Source: Volvariella volvacea V23 (lineage: Eukaryota; Basidiomycota; Agaricomycetes; Agaricales; Pluteaceae). Taken from it: a stretch of DNA of 64,000 nucleotides. The notes below the pieces were generated by a model that saw only the letters and a program-made list of their open reading frames with translations, had not been told where the DNA came from and ran no database searches. The translations under genes were made by a program, and so were the position numbers. The DNA is taken from assembly GCA_000349905.1 (NCBI GenBank), contig KB722738.1:1873132-1937131 (forward strand). Reading direction: 5' to 3'. Shown here piece by piece: positions 32,575 through 45,337 of this stretch. How positions within the stretch are numbered: the first letter of the stretch is position 1; every line of letters begins with the position of its first letter.

Positions 32575-33675
32575 CTAGCTTTGGTGTAGTGTAGCTTTCC
32601 TTAATTTGTCTCGCAAATATTTTCCATTGCGACTATAACCACTTGAGTAGCCAAAGGCGTAACCTTGACACTTCCCCCGTAACTCAGAACTGGGATGCCA
32701 AAACCTTGAGGTTGGCCGATGGATTTTGGTGCATTTTCTTCGTTTCGTCCTTGGAGTCGCGCGATCGTTTGACGCGTCGTTGAGCCCAACGATGGGAAAA
32801 TTCGTAGTTTTGGCTTTGTGCTCAGGAGCGATGACAGGCGCCGTTACATCATATGGATATACCTTGAGCTCCTCAGGCGGGACGGGCGGGCGAGTTTTTC
32901 GCGGTGATTTGTTCGAGTGTAGAAGCATGATGTAGGGTGCTGGCGTAGGAATATTAGGAACCGTTGCTTGAAGACTTGGAGTCACCTGTGCTGAAATCCT
33001 TTATATCTTCCTACTGACGAGTTAAATAAGCCACACCTTAGATTCCCTCTGAGCCGCCTTCTGTAGCCAAGCGACATCGACAGCTACTTGCTCTGCCATC
33101 TTTCTCCGGAGTTCTGCCTGTTCTTCCGTATCTTCATAGCTTGGTTCTCGAAATCTATGCCTCTGTGAGCATCGCTTTATAATAGTCGATCCCTATCCCT
33201 ACTTCGCTGGTGGTGGTGGTTTATGGAGTAACGAGATAGTTTGCACAGTCGAAAGTAATCGAAATTCTAGAGACAGCACAGTCTATATATCAATCACTGA
33301 AACAAACTCGCTCGACATACCGAATTCCATCTGCTCTCCACCAGCACTATCGTGTTTAGCCTTTCGTCGCTTTCTCTTTGTCGATCCCTCATAGTCATGG
33401 ACGAGACTCCAATCAACGTCCAGAGATTCGCGTATGATACCGTGCAGAGAGCCGAGAAGCTCGTCATCTGGCTTCATGTCGGAAGACTCCTCCTCGTACT
33501 TAAATACGTTTCGTCTGGAGACAATTTGTGTGTCATCTAGAAGGAAGTGAGGATTGACACCAAGAGGCATGGGTTTGTTGATAGGAAGCGAATCGATAAC
33601 TTCAAATTCGACCGTCCAAGATCCTTCGATCCAATGTTTCGTGGTGTATAGCACTGGGGGCACTGTCACGGTCAC
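32575..33675 (-). CDS. Conserved-looking basic protein of unknown function
   Basis: Not recognised. Seen as four joined exons: PPVLYTTKHWIEGSWTVEFE with NPHFLLDDTQIVSRRNVFKYE; then LSTVQTISLLHKPPPPAK; then a coiled, acidic-basic RHRFREPSYEDTEEQAELRRK; then a Pro-rich stretch with NKSPRKTRPPVPPEE; a basic patch TPRTKRRKC; and a C-terminal SRFWHPSSELRGKCQGYAFGY followed by RDKLRKA. Introns have clean donors and acceptors (for example donor GTATGT near 33317), and phases fit, which supports a real gene of roughly 300 residues. It is divergent from the NIFK-like gene with about 255 bases between starts. The composition suggests a nuclear protein. The terminal stop is at 32575-32577. Confidence 0.6.
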
Positions 33676-33930
33676 ATGTCACACCCAGATTAGTCAGCTA
33701 AAACAAGCGCCAATTAACCGCTACTATGCATTATACCAAGTGTTATACGACATTTGTTTGTTGCCTACCATGTATACGTTCACAGCTACTCAAATCTAGT
33801 CATTTAAGAGGGCAGATAAAAATTTGTGACCATAGGCGCTCTCCACACAAATACTCGAAAATAAAGCAAGTCATGTGCCCTGTCTCCCCAGAGTGTGACG
33901 CTCCATGTGACATGTGATAGCAAGAGGAAA

Positions 33931-34963
33931 ATGACACCTCCCACAAAATCTTCAAGGAAGAAGAAGGCTGTAGCCCCACCTCCTGAAAGCAAGGAAGAGT
34001 CTGAGGCGGAGAAGAGTGTAGTCGACGATGCCGAGGACGATGTTGGGTCTGTAGAAGATGGCAGCGAGGTGGAAGGGAAAGACTCCTCAGAGGAAGAAGA
34101 GGACGAAGATCATCTCTACGGTTTCTCATCTGACGATGAGGATTCGTCAGACGAAGATATTGGCGACTCTCCACCACTTGACATCCAGAGACTCCCCACA
34201 ATTGCCAAGGACGACCTTTCTGTGAAGCGAAGACTAGAAAAGGCAAAACTAAAACCTGTATGTCCGTCCAAGCAGGTCGTCGAGCCTTCCCCTCTGACCC
34301 TCACATCTGGTAGGCTTCAGATCGTGGAACCGTTGTAATATCCCGCCTACCACACGGCTTCTACGAAGACCAGCTGCGAGGGTATTTTACCCAATTCGGC
34401 GACGTCACTCGCTTGCGTGTGTCTCGTAATAAAAAGGTGCGTTTCGTCATTAGTATGGTATGCTCTAGGGTATGAAAATTTAATACCTCCACCCAGACCG
34501 GTAAATCGAAACACTACGCTTTCCTCGAATTCGACTCGTCTTCCGTGGCTCAAATCGTTGCTGAGACGATGGACAACTATCTCCTGATGGGACATATTCT
34601 CAAGTGCAAAGTTATCCCACAAGATAAGGTTCACCCTGAGCTCTGGGTTGGTGCAAATAGAAAATTCCGTGTTATACCCCAAGATCGCATGGCTCGTCTT
34701 CGACATCATAAGGTGAGCTGGAGAGCCCGTAGTGTTTAGTGTAGTGTTTATCCGATTCTATAGCCACGGACAGAAGAAGAACAGCAACGCGCCGAAAAAC
34801 GGCTGCTCAGGCGCCAGAATCAACGCAAACGCAAATTAGCGGAGGCTGGCATCAAGTACGATTTCGAAGCCGTTGCATACGTGAGTGCGAGGTACCTTGT
34901 TCTTGTCATTATACTCATACAAGTAATCAGAAAAAGACCAAGGGGTCAAAATCAAAAGTTTGA
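33931..34963 (+). CDS. NIFK/Nop15-like nucleolar RRM protein
   Basis: RNA-binding protein of 60S ribosome assembly; yeast Nop15 and human NIFK are the characterised members. Seen: an N-terminus of KKK, Ser and long acidic blocks (SEEEEDED); then, after an intron with GTATGT donor near 34259, an RRM with RGTVVISRLPHGFYEDQL, YFTQFGDVTRLRVSRNKK and KHYAFLEFDSSSVAQIVAETM (RNP2 and RNP1 features); then DNYLLMGHILKCKVI; and a basic tail AEKRLLRRQNQRKRK, KYDFEAVAY, ending KKTKGSKSKV with TGA at 34961-34963. The ATG at 33931 starts the acidic region. The family is clear from the single RRM plus the basic tail. Confidence 0.88.
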
Positions 34964-35312
34964 TTAGCTATTCGTCTTCCAAGATTCGGCTAGTCGAGCT
35001 ACCTGTGTGTATTTGTACACTCTTACGTGCATGTATTACCCTAATCATGCCTCTGAACCTCGCTGTCGGCATGCTTTCACGAACTTTGTGAGCTGTTTTT
35101 CAAATAACTGTTCCAGACCAATACGTTTGTTCATTTCAACTCTTTGTCTGGGGTTTAAGTTGGGCGTATATGAAAATTAGGACGTATCATGCTACAGATC
35201 CGATATGCATACCAGTACTAAGACTAAGAGATCCGGAGAGGAAGGGCGTAAGAATATGACAGGTAAATTTGAAAGAGATAATCAAATACGAATGGTACAG
35301 CAGCCTAGCCAC
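34964..35312. other. Convergent intergenic region
   Basis: About 350 bases of 3' flank shared by the NIFK-like and the phosphate transporter genes. AT-rich, with no coding signal. Confidence 0.4.
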
Positions 35313-37555
35313 CTACTGCTTCGGCTTCTCCTCTGAATATTGACGATCTGGGATAGCTCCTGCAGCACCTAGAAAAATGGATAAACTCAGCATCATTGAT
35401 ATTTATCTCCCAATTGTGAAAGGAGACGCACCCTTTACGAATCCCTGTTGATCTTCATTGGAGAGCTCCTCGAGCGTACGGTTCTTGGTCTCAGGCAGCA
35501 AGAGTGTAGAGAAGATACCCGTCAACATGAACAGAGCGAAAATCTCCAGACTAAACACGCCAACAACCGTTAGTACCACCACACTTGCAACAAGATAGAT
35601 AAGACGTACATGTGCTTAACAAACTTGTTCGGTCCACCGATATCCTTAAGCTGGGCAAATCCGACTTGAGCAACGATAGCACCGAGTTTCCCACTGGCAG
35701 CTGAGATGCCATGACCAGTTGACCTGTATCGAGTAGGGAAGACCTCTCCCGGAATGATGAACGTGGTGGTGTTGGGACCAAAGTTTTGGAAAAAGTTGGC
35801 CAAGCAGTAGAGGAAAACGAAGGCCTTGGTCGATGATGCTGTTGCTGTCAGCTTGTCGAAGCCGAAGCCTGTGGAAGAGAAGATGTTGATGAGAAAGACC
35901 CACGGGGTGAAGGGAGGATGAGACGCACCCATGATGACGAAAATGATGGTTAGAAGAATAAAACCCATAAGCTGGATTGGTTTGCGACCCCATGAGTCGA
36001 CGAAGAGGAATGAGACCCAGTATCCTGGGATGAGACCGGCAGCAGAAAGGATAAGGTTTCCAACACAAATGTTGTGTAGGTTCTCGTAGACACCGCTTGC
36101 ACCTTTGCTGGTAGGTCCTCCGAAACCGATAGTTTGCAGAATGATACCAGAGTTGAGACCGAGTCCATAAAAGGCGATCTATAGATAACGTCAATTAATG
36201 ATAAAAGAGTGAATTAAATTCATCCTTGCATCAAGAGCGAACCAAGACCAAGCAGTGCCGATGAGAATCTTCGCATTTTTCCACTGACCAAAGTGTTGCC
36301 TGAAGTCTTTGAAGGTAGCTCGTGGTGCTTCAATCTTAAGGACGTTATCCTCATTCCTTTCTTCATAAGTTCCTTTGGTCAAGACGTTTTCGATATCAGT
36401 GGTGGCTTGGAGGATGTTTCGTTCAATATCCATAGTGAAACGGGGTGTCTCTGGGATGGTAAGACGGAAGTACAAGGCCACAACACCAGGTACGCATCCG
36501 AGACCGATGAGGAGACGCCACATGAAGTCGACGTGAACAAGGTGGTCCGTTCCGCTTTCGTTGAGGATTGATTTCTTGTAGGCCTCCGTGATAATCAAAG
36601 CAACAAGTGCAGCAGCTGACGATTGATGTGTGCATGGGTTGAACAATCCACCAAAGCGAGTAATCGGACGTACTGAAGTTGCCCCATCCTTGAGAGGCAA
36701 AGACGGCAGTCATCATCCTTCCACGGATATGCCTCGAAGCGAATTCTGACGAGATGACTGCACTCAAAGGATAGTCACCACCTATACCAACACCCATCTG
36801 CGATTGATCAGTATGCGAGGTCTCCCAAATTAACTAAAAACTTACAAGGCCTCGCCAGACGACCAGGACACCGATGATTGTTACAGCATGTCCAGTACCA
36901 GAGAGGGCTTGGGCAAAGGTCGCAATGATGATAATCATCAACTCGACCCCATCTATAGCATTACACGGACACTACGATCAGACTCTTGACCTATTATGAA
37001 CCTGCTAATGGGACTTACACATCCGCTTACGACCCACAACATCGGCAAGCCAACCAAAGAGTAATTGACCAATAAGTGTACCAACCGGTGTAGCCACTTT
37101 TACACCGAGATCTTGGTGGGGGGCAAGTTTGCCTGAAGGGTTGCAAGGTAGTTCTGCTGAGCGACATATCCGCAAAGAGGTCCTACTTACATACCATTGG
37201 CACCGTATACATATCCCAACATCGTCGAAGCAATATTGATGGCGAAGATATCGTAGCTGATTGAGACGTCGGTACCTCAGCACTGGTAGACGTCATTCCA
37301 TATGTTCACTTACGCATCGGTGAAGAAGCCAACACCAGCCACGATACAGACCTTGAAGTGGAACCACCTATATGGAGGATTAATCACTGGCACACGACTC
37401 AAAATCAAACTGAATTGGACTCACGAAAACTTGGCATTGTCGACTTCTGCCAAGGCGGCTCGGCGTCGCTCATCTAGTGTGATGACATCATTTCGTCCCT
37501 TGAGAGAGGGGGGAGCAGAACCATCGTTCGAATTTTGACTACTTATATTTGCCAT
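35313..37555 (-). CDS. Pho84-type phosphate:H+ symporter (MFS, PHS family)
   Basis: Plasma-membrane inorganic phosphate transporter. Seen: a short cytosolic N-terminus starting [10 protein letters not shown] (CAT at 37553-37555); then twelve-helix MFS features with the PHS signature [63 protein letters not shown]; a central loop with the IENVLTKG region; [14 protein letters not shown]; and a second half with [21 protein letters not shown] (the conserved sugar/phosphate-type loop), ending [13 protein letters not shown] and KPKQ with TAG at 35313-35315. Loop motif GRR-like VVGRKRM is present. About nine introns. The GGDYPLS motif separates this family from sugar porters. Confidence 0.9.
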
Positions 37556-38483
37556 GGCTGAAAAGTGCGCGGTTGACCCTTGGTGAACAATGAGAAGGGC
37601 TGGCAAATGTGAGGGAACGGGGAGTGGGGGCGCTCGCACGACCGAAGCCAATTCTTCTGACCTTTTAAGATGGGCCAGATACGCATAATTAACTATACTC
37701 TTGCATGGTCATGGGCACCGGCGACTTTTGCACGTTCGTAGTCTCTCATCCAATCATAGCTTTCCATCGGAATCGAAGCCAGGGTACTTGCCTTTTACGC
37801 GTGTTTCTCAATGTTCGCCGTTTTGCTGTTGACATTTTCCATGTCGTTAAAAGCGCCACTTGTTACAGCATAAGCAGATTACGGCGCCGTACAGGTTTCA
37901 ACGACTCGTTAGATATATTATTTTTCAGGAATCATATCTAGAAGCAGTGCTTGAGGCGCATCGAGACACCACTTTGTGTGAACGTGCTTCGCTCGATTTC
38001 GGGTGAGCAAATGGATTCGGCTGTGAAGTTCAAAAATAGAACGGAAACTTGACAGCTGTGACGGTGTGGCGACTGCGTGGATAAGGCCAATGTTGCCCTA
38101 TAAGTCAGCAGGGCAACAAGGATACTCCCTTGAGGTCCAAACGTAGCGCAGGAGACCTTGTGGGTACAAGGCCCATCAGTCATCTAGTGGGACAGTAATA
38201 GCTCTGCCTGTGCGCCGTGCAGCTAAGTGGGCGAGTTCTCTCCAACAAGATACAAATAAGCCAGTCAGTTGTACTCAGCACAGACACGAGTCCACGGCTG
38301 GCGACGAAGACTGACATACGACGGACGACATACGCGCACTGTATGTATGTGATGTGTTTCTGTGCGCCCTCGGGAAGCGGACGATCATCTCGGCCCGGAA
38401 CACCAGCCTCCGTGCTTCCCACGACCCTCTATCTCCACTAACACCGACCCACCGACGCCAGCCGACCCACGTCTCCAGGCCCC
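37556..38483. other. Divergent promoter region
   Basis: About 930 bases between the phosphate transporter and LYR gene starts. No gene is seen. The half next to the LYR gene is C-rich. Phosphate-response elements (CACGTG) were not seen near the transporter start, although a CACGTTCG-type sequence is present. Confidence 0.35.
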
Positions 38484-38952
38484 ATGGCCACCAACTCGAC
38501 GCGTCTGAGGGCCTTGGCTCTCTACAAGGAGCTGCATAGGCTGGGCCGCGACTATCCCGATCCCTCGTACGTTAATCTATTTGTTGGCATCATCAACGTG
38601 CTCAGATTTTTGTCTGAGGTATGACTTCAATGGTCGGATACGAAGGATGTTCGAGAGTACGTCCCTTGATGCGCCCACATGGAGGGTTGCTAACCTAGAC
38701 TTGCTCATCTCAGAGAACAGACATTTGACGGACCAGGAGGAGATTGAGAAAGCACTGAGGCTGGGGGATTACATCAAGAAGGGTGTGTGTTTCTCGGCTC
38801 GCTGTCTAGCAGCAATGAGTGCTCGTCACCACAATGGATGTTATGATGGCTTACATTGCCTTCTCTTCTCGACAGAAACACTTGCATTGTACTCTTTACG
38901 GAAATATCGCCATCTCAAAAGGATGTATCCATCCTCGCTCTCTGATCCATGA
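38484..38952 (+). CDS. LYR-motif protein, ETFRF1/LYRM5-like
   Basis: Small mitochondrial LYR-family protein; animal ETFRF1 controls electron-transfer flavoprotein. Seen: MATNSTRLRALALYKELHRL (LYR-type motif realised as LYK), then RDYPDPS across an intron to YDFNGRIRRMFE, another intron to KNRHLTDQEEIEKALRLG, DYIKK, and a last exon ETLALYSLRKYRHLKRMYP. It ends SLSDP with TGA at 38950-38952. The intron donors GTACGT and GTGTGT split codons cleanly. The C-terminal LRKYRxLK motif is the distinguishing feature of this subgroup. Total about 95 residues, usual for LYR proteins. Confidence 0.85.
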
Positions 38953-39627
38953 TGCACACTCCATTCTCCACACTCGTCTTTCTCGCGACTCCAAACGCAC
39001 GTTTCACGTTGGCCTCGTAGACTTGCTATCACTTTTTATAACTCTTATTCCGACAGCTGTCATCCAATGTCCTCTGCAAATCTTCCTCATGCCCGCCTTG
39101 TACCTTTCCTCCCTTGACCGTGGCTTCCGATGTGCTCTGGGCGTGATCCGGAGCCATGTACCCGCATCCGCATCCTCATGGAACTGTTCAGTTCACATAT
39201 GTCTGTCATATATGTACATATAGCTGTGACTGGACTTTGTAGATTCACCCCTTTATTGTCGTATTTTTGGCCCTTGGGTTTTCAGGGCCGATATCCTTTA
39301 ATGACCTCACTATGTGCAGTCTGACGCCACGTCTTTTACCAGCGCTTTCGCCGTCCAGTTACCCAGTTGCAAGCAGCAGTGAGCTCAACGTTCCTTCAAC
39401 GTGCTGGAGGCAAGGGTTTGTAATTCCCCATCCCAATCTGGCAACTCCATGACTGGATTAACAAAGCCAAATACCCCGGTGCCCAATCCGAGTCATCGCC
39501 GCCCAAGATCATTGACCAGCAGCCAGGCAAAGCCCTTGTCCACACTCTTTACACGACCACCACCACCAGCCGTCTCTAGGTTACACACCCGCACCGAGAC
39601 TCAAAAGACCTCAAGCGTCAATTCACT
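38953..39627. other. Intergenic before eIF1A
   Basis: About 675 bases. The right half includes Pro/Ser-rich open sequence, but it carries no family signal and lies in the leader of eIF1A. Confidence 0.35.
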
Positions 39628-40327
39628 ATGCCCAAGGTCAGTGCCTGCTCCTGATCTCCTATTTGATAAATTTGATCTGAAGCGAAATTTTATCTGTGCA
39701 GAACAAGGGAAAGGTCAGCACAATGCCCGCATCCTCAAATTGAGCAGAGCTTTAATCGCTTCATCCCCGCTGGTGCGATATATAGGGAGGCAAGAACAGG
39801 AGACGTGGAAAGAACGAGAACGATGACGACAAGAGAGAGCTAGTATTCCGTGAAGATGGCCAGGAATATGCTCAGGTCACCAAGATGCTCGGAAATGGGC
39901 GCTTGGAGGCCCAATGCTTCGATGGGGAGAAGAGGTTAGCGCATATAAGAGGCAAGATGCGCAAGAAGGTGCGTGCCGCCACACCCCTAGTTCATTCCTT
40001 TTCCGAGTCTCACTTTCGCCTACCATCCCATAGGTCTGGATCAACCAAGGAGATATCATCCTTCTATCGCTGCGGGACTTCCAGGACAATAAGGCCGATG
40101 TCATTGTCAAGTACACAGCAGATGAGGCACGAAGTCGTACGTAAAATCCTTGATCGAATCAAATCTGGACACCCTAACCCCTTCCTCCTTTGTCTTATCT
40201 AGTAAAAGCCTATGGCGAACTACCAGAGAACGCCAAAATTAACGAGACAGACAACTTTGGAGAGGAAGATGGTGATTGCACGTTCGAGTTCGGAGATGAA
40301 GGGGAGGTGGATATCGATGATATCTAG
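39628..40327 (+). CDS. Translation initiation factor eIF1A
   Basis: eIF1A binds the 40S A site and promotes scanning and start-codon choice. Seen as very short 5' exons: MPK (ATG 39628-39630), NKGK, then [18 protein letters not shown] after an acceptor at about 39783; the OB-fold core [59 protein letters not shown] and [14 protein letters not shown]; and an acidic C-terminal tail ([23 protein letters not shown]) with TAG at 40325-40327. The basic N-terminal tail, OB core and acidic C-terminal tail are all present and of normal size (about 145 residues). Confidence 0.96.
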
Positions 40328-40668
40328 GCGCTTTCGATCCATTCATCATGTCATTGTGTGCGTTCCATTTTCAATGCCTCCTTTATTCGTGTTTTTCTAA
40401 CCCGTCCCCAAAGCTGTATTCATGTTCATCATTTCCGCCGGCTTTCTACATTCCGTGTAATTTCCTTCATTTCTCAGAATCTTTCTTTGTTTTCGTATAT
40501 GGATTTCTGCCATTCTTGTCCGAGGAATGCTCCGGGTTCGACGACAAAGTAGACTAGCACATTTCCATGTAACTCTTGCTTGGATATCGTAGGTCTATTC
40601 AATAGCAAGCTGTACATAAACACGAAAGATCGCGGATTCGCTTTAGCAGTGGGATTTGCTCCTGATCG

Positions 40669-41622
40669 TCATCGAGCTCTCAGCTTCGCCATGAGATGCA
40701 GAGTCTGCATATCCGGCACAACCGTCTTCTCCTTTACAAAGTAATCCACGATATCCCAAGCGTGACACTTGACCGCCTCCTTTAGCATCGCATGGCTGCT
40801 GTCCATTCGATCTCGTAACTTCCTTTTCTTCCCCTTTAGTCTCTGACCACTTTCCGTCCTCCCCGACCCTTGTTCCAACATCATCTTGACGAGCGTCAAA
40901 TCATGCTGTCTAATAGCAACCATAACAGCTAGTCCATTCTTGTGAATCGGAGAGGCGTCATTTTCGAGTAAGAATTCGACCAGGGGTATGAATTTGGCGT
41001 GAACAGCTCGGGCGAGTGCGTAGCCGTCGTGAGAGTTGACATTGAAAGGCGGATATGAGGGATTCGACAAGAGTTTTTTGAGGTATGGAAGCGGATGTTC
41101 GCGATCTCGCCATTGGGGCAGTGACGAAGACAATGAAGTTTCCTTGACAGGATTTACACTCTTCTTTGGCACGAGAGGTCTAAAGAGTCGTCGCGGGAGC
41201 TCGACAAGGTGAATTCTTGTGGGCGGGGCTGGAGCTGGGGAGTCGCCAATCGGCTGAAAGTTTTCCGGGAATAAGCTTCGGGTTACGACATCGAAAGTCT
41301 CGACGGAGCATATTGGGAATCGAAGGGTCCTTGAGAGCGTTGCAACGCGGGCTATATACGCCTCGATGGCAGTCGTTGCAGATGGGGCAGAATAACCGAG
41401 ATGACCCAAGATGTACTGCGCATTGTACGCTATCGGGGCGGATTTGAAGACCTGATAGATCCGTTTGCAGATATGGGGCAAGTGCTCCGAGACCGCAAAG
41501 AGTTGGATTTCATAGAGCAGCTATCAGATATGACGTGTTAGGATTTATACAGGCATATGTGCTTCGAGCGAAGGACAGACTTCAACTGGTAGGGTACTGA
41601 GACTCGGGGCGGAGTAGAACAT
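40669..41622 (-). CDS. Ankyrin-repeat protein with F-box-like N-terminus
   Basis: Cytosolic or nuclear protein of unknown role. Seen: a first short exon (MFYSAPSLSTLPVE, CAT at 41620-41622) joined by a GTCTGT donor to LLYEIQLFAVSEHLPHICKRI, an F-box-like helical start; a linker; then ankyrin-type helices NSHDGYALARAVHAKFIPLVEFLLEND and HKNGLAVMVAIRQHDLTLVKMMLEQG; a basic insert KGKKRKLRDR; and HAMLKEAVKCHAWDIVDYFVKEK. It ends LMAKLRAR with the stop at 40669. The F-box is degenerate, so SCF ligase membership is not proven. The ankyrin repeats are short in number (about three). Confidence 0.72.
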
Positions 41623-43843
41623 CAACTCTCTTTGACAGAGATGACGGCAGGCGACGAAAAACGTTCAGCGTTGGAGTTGCAGAGAAGAAATTTGTTATCT
41701 GCAAAGGGAATTATATCTCACGCTATCTTGCCCCTATTCCCTTGCCACTCCGTCCGAATGGACAACATTATGTTGTCCGAAAGGGACCCCCATCTACAAA
41801 GATTAGACAGGGTGCATACACTAATGGGAGCAAGTATATTGCAAGTAGAAGGAGGACCAAATTGCTCCTCCCAGATACTTCAAGTAGGCATAATGCCATA
41901 GTTGAGCACGATGACCTGGGAGAACAATTCAGGAAAGAGACCGGTTTAAAGCTACTGGTAATGGCATCCTGATGGATGTCAACGGCTAACCGAGAGGTTG
42001 ACAAGAAAACTCGACCAAAACGAGTGCGGCCACCTGATAGGTCGGTCAATAGCGTATGCCACAGCTGGAATCAACCATTTGCCATGGTAGACAGGCCAAA
42101 ATGTAAATACTTCATGACGTACAGGCTGTTGTGCTGCAGGGAAGGGGCCCGATGTATTTCCAAGCCGTGGGCGCTATATCTTGCCACGCTGACTTGCCAC
42201 ACCCGCCAGTGGATTGGAACTATAGACACTCATAAGGTTCGAACAACTTAATCACAAGCCAAACAACTGAGGAAAGCAAGATTTCGCATAGGCTGAAAAA
42301 AAGCAATAATTGCCACAATGCCGTTGAAAGCGCCCCAATTAAGAGGTGGCATATCAGGGCCACTCATGCCTGAGATGCCACCATTAAGTCGTGTTGTTGG
42401 GGTGGGTAAATTTTATTATATTGCACATGAAACACTGGTACGGGACTCGAGAGCACAGTAATACATGAGAGAGGAAGCATCATACGCTTCACAGACACCA
42501 TACGCGAAATCAAGTTTAGAAAGCACTTGGGAAGGTCACTATGCATAGGATGCTATGATGCGCCTGCCATATTACACACAGGAGAGGGGCTTAATGAAGT
42601 CGAATGTGGAAGGCCCCATCGTCTGCCAATTATTTGGTAAGTGAAGCCGCAGCCTTGGGGATGGATACACACAGCTTTGATTAGACTACTTTTCTAAGAG
42701 CGGAATGGGCAATCATTGGAGTGAGAATTCCTGTATCCACAGTGACAACATTGAGCGGAGCTGAAGTCGACACAATCCGGGGTGCTAGGGGTAGTATTTT
42801 GCGACGATGGCACCGAGTGTGGCTTATTCTGCTGGCTAATTAGGAGGGTGTAGGATCCTTGGAAAGTAGTTGCAATGAAGGAGCACCTAAAACGGAATCA
42901 AATGTCAATATGAGGGATATAAAGGGGAGAGGGCGCTTGCATTGGTTATAGTGGATAAGGAGGAGTAAAGGTGGATTAAATGCAGCTGCGCCTGTACTGG
43001 CAGCAGAGGCAAAAACAGCTAGCCTTATGTACCTCAAGGACCTGAGCTTTTGCTCCACGTAGATACGATATAACAACTAAATATGGACCTCCTCACAAAG
43101 GGCGCAATATATCGTGCGGTAATTGATAGTACCCTGGATGACTGTATTCCGATGCGCACGAATCTCAAGGCCTCAGGACAAGAATTTTCCAAGTGACTAA
43201 ACGGCAGGGCGACTACCCTGAACGTCAGCCTGTATATCGCCTGTCCACGAATGAAGGCTACAAATTTGGTATGAGTGGTTTGGTCCGTGAGTGACCTTCC
43301 CATATTCTCATTACACCAAGACTCGGCTTTCTCGAGGACTATTGCGACGCGAGTTTTTTGATGCCCCAAGGCTCTCTTGTGTTCATCACTGATTTGGTGC
43401 TCGGCGGCCGTTGGAGACGCTAAGCATAGACGCCAAATTGGTTGACTACACCCACCGTGACACATACACAACACACGCTTATGAGAAACATTGCACTCTG
43501 AGTAGCCTAACCATAGATTTATTGCGCACCGGTAGAAAGAAGCGTAGTGATGGCCCTCACATGGACTAGCGCGATGAAGGGATTCACCTCCTTCATTCAT
43601 GAAGATAGCAATTCAATCGGAGTATCCCTGAGTTGACAGTGCGCTGTATCCTTAAAAATTCTCAAGCCATACAGCCACACACGTATCAATCAATTACATG
43701 ACATCGCTGAATTAACAATGGTCCGCCAGAAAATTGTAAGACATTAGAGTATCCAATGAGGTTGCAATGGTTGCATGCAGATGTATACTCAAAAGCTCCT
43801 ATTAAATAAACTAAGCAACATTTGTAACATGGTGGATGGGTAC
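41623..43843. other. Gene-poor interval
   Basis: About 2.2 kb. The largest open stretch (43600-43034, minus, 188 codons) is rich in Arg, Ser and Cys, shows no family similarity and has no clear promoter. I do not call a gene. Much of the interval looks like decayed non-coding DNA. Confidence 0.35.
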
Positions 43844-44038
43844 CTACATCTTAAGATTTACATATAAACTGAATAACAACGCGCATAATGCAGTGGCAGT
43901 GAATACGATTTCGATATTCCACAAGAACGGGTCGCTTGCGTTCTTCAGCAGAAGTCGGATGATTTCAAAAATAGCGAATAGATGGGCAAATAGTGCCGCT
44001 TCATCCAACTCAACTATTGGGCGTTGGGTTCTGGGCAT
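43844..44038 (-). CDS. Possible small membrane protein (about 64 residues)
   Basis: Not recognised. From the ATG at 44036-44038 the frame reads MPRTQRPIVELDEAALFAHL with strong hydrophobic segments LFAIFEII and IVFTATALCALLFSLYV, ending NLKM at 43844. A TATATAA at 44171-44180 on the minus strand could drive it through a short 5' leader. The same strand carries three more small membrane-protein loci to the right. Confidence 0.33.
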   Translation of the reverse strand: MPRTQRPIVELDEAALFAHLFAIFEIIRLLLKNASDPFLWNIEIVFTATALCALLFSLYVNLKM

Positions 44039-44366
44039 GCTGCTGAGTCGGCGAAATGCTACTTGGTGTCGTAAGTCTGGAGTTGTGTTAAACTTGGGCA
44101 CGATGAAAGCAGCGGGGGAACTCACAGTAGAAGATAAGGCGAGTTGTGCAAGTCCTCCATTATCCTCTCTTTATATATGCCAGTGCCACCTCTACCACTG
44201 GGCCACAAAGACAAGCAATTGTTCGTGATGTCGAACCAAGTGTGGTTGGACAAACTTCCGGCAGATTTCGCCACCTTATCACACTGTCCCACGGCCACAG
44301 GGGCCTTTGACCGGGCCACTCGTGGCATTGCCACATCAAAGACATCACATTCAACACAAAACCATA

Positions 44367-44720
44367 CTACAATGCCTTAACGCGAGCCATTCTACAATAT
44401 AGAAAAAAAAGTGCGGTCAAGCTCAGTACACCACCGAGGACATACACAACGTCCCGCCCCATCACAAGCGATAGCAGGAGTAGACTTGCCAGGGGGATGC
44501 AAATGATAACCCAGGCGCTACCTTTCTCTTGCCATTGATAGAGTACAACCCAAATGATAGGAACAAAGAATAGAATGACGACTGCGCCGTGCTGGAAATA
44601 TACCCATAAATCGTGAGATTTGATACAGCAATAGGGCGCAAACTCACCATGACCACTTGGTTGAAATAAGCCTGAAAGGAAGATGTGTTGGCATGCGTAG
44701 CTCGAACGAGCCTAGTTTTA
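44367..44720 (-). CDS. Possible small multi-pass membrane protein (terminal exons)
   Basis: Not recognised. A terminal exon starting after a TTTCCAG acceptor near 44599 reads HGAVVILFFVPIIWVVLY, then QEKGSAWVIICIPLASLLLL and VYVLGGVLSLTALFFLY, ending MARVKAL with TAG at 44367-44369. A preceding exon likely reads ATHANTSSFQAYFNQVVM with donor GTGAGT near 44648. The 5' end is not resolved; the right limit is approximate. Three hydrophobic helices support a real membrane protein. Confidence 0.42.
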
Positions 44721-45337
44721 TACGCTGAGGGGATGAGATTATTTGCAATTTATGCTCACTACCCACCGGCACCATCTACTAGTATCTGGACAAACAGATG
44801 AAAGAGGTTAGGGCGTGATTATAATTGAGTACAATGGAACGGACAGCCTTTTGCTCTCGAAGACAATCACTCCATAAAGCCTGAATCTAGAAATGGCACG
44901 GAATATGCAGGTCTCTATTCAATATCCAAGGTGCGTGGGTACCATTTGCACGCGTGGATCCTCTAGAGAAAAAACGTGCCTCATATTCTGCTTGCTAAGG
45001 ATAAGGAGTACAATAATATTTTGCATCCACTATTCGTGTGGAAAGGGCACCTCCTAGTCACCTACATCAAGCGCCTACACTCTCAAGATTTTGTGGCATG
45101 TGGCAAGATAAAAGCGAAGAGAGCTTAAAGGCACCAGCGGCCTGCGGGAGAATTTATCAAGCGTCCTCATATATTACTGTAAGACCTGGAATTGCATCAT
45201 TACAATATAATCAATGATACAATCTACAAAAATATGACTGGTGTTGGATTGTACGCGAGGCAGGCAAAAAACCACATGCTAAGTACAACGAAACAAGTGA
45301 CAGGGAATAAGGGAGTCACTCTCGTGCGGTGGCGATG

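Noticed and set aside
43034..43600. 188-codon minus-strand open frame
   Set aside because: No domain, composition rich in Arg, Ser and Cys, no promoter evidence. Looks like chance openness.
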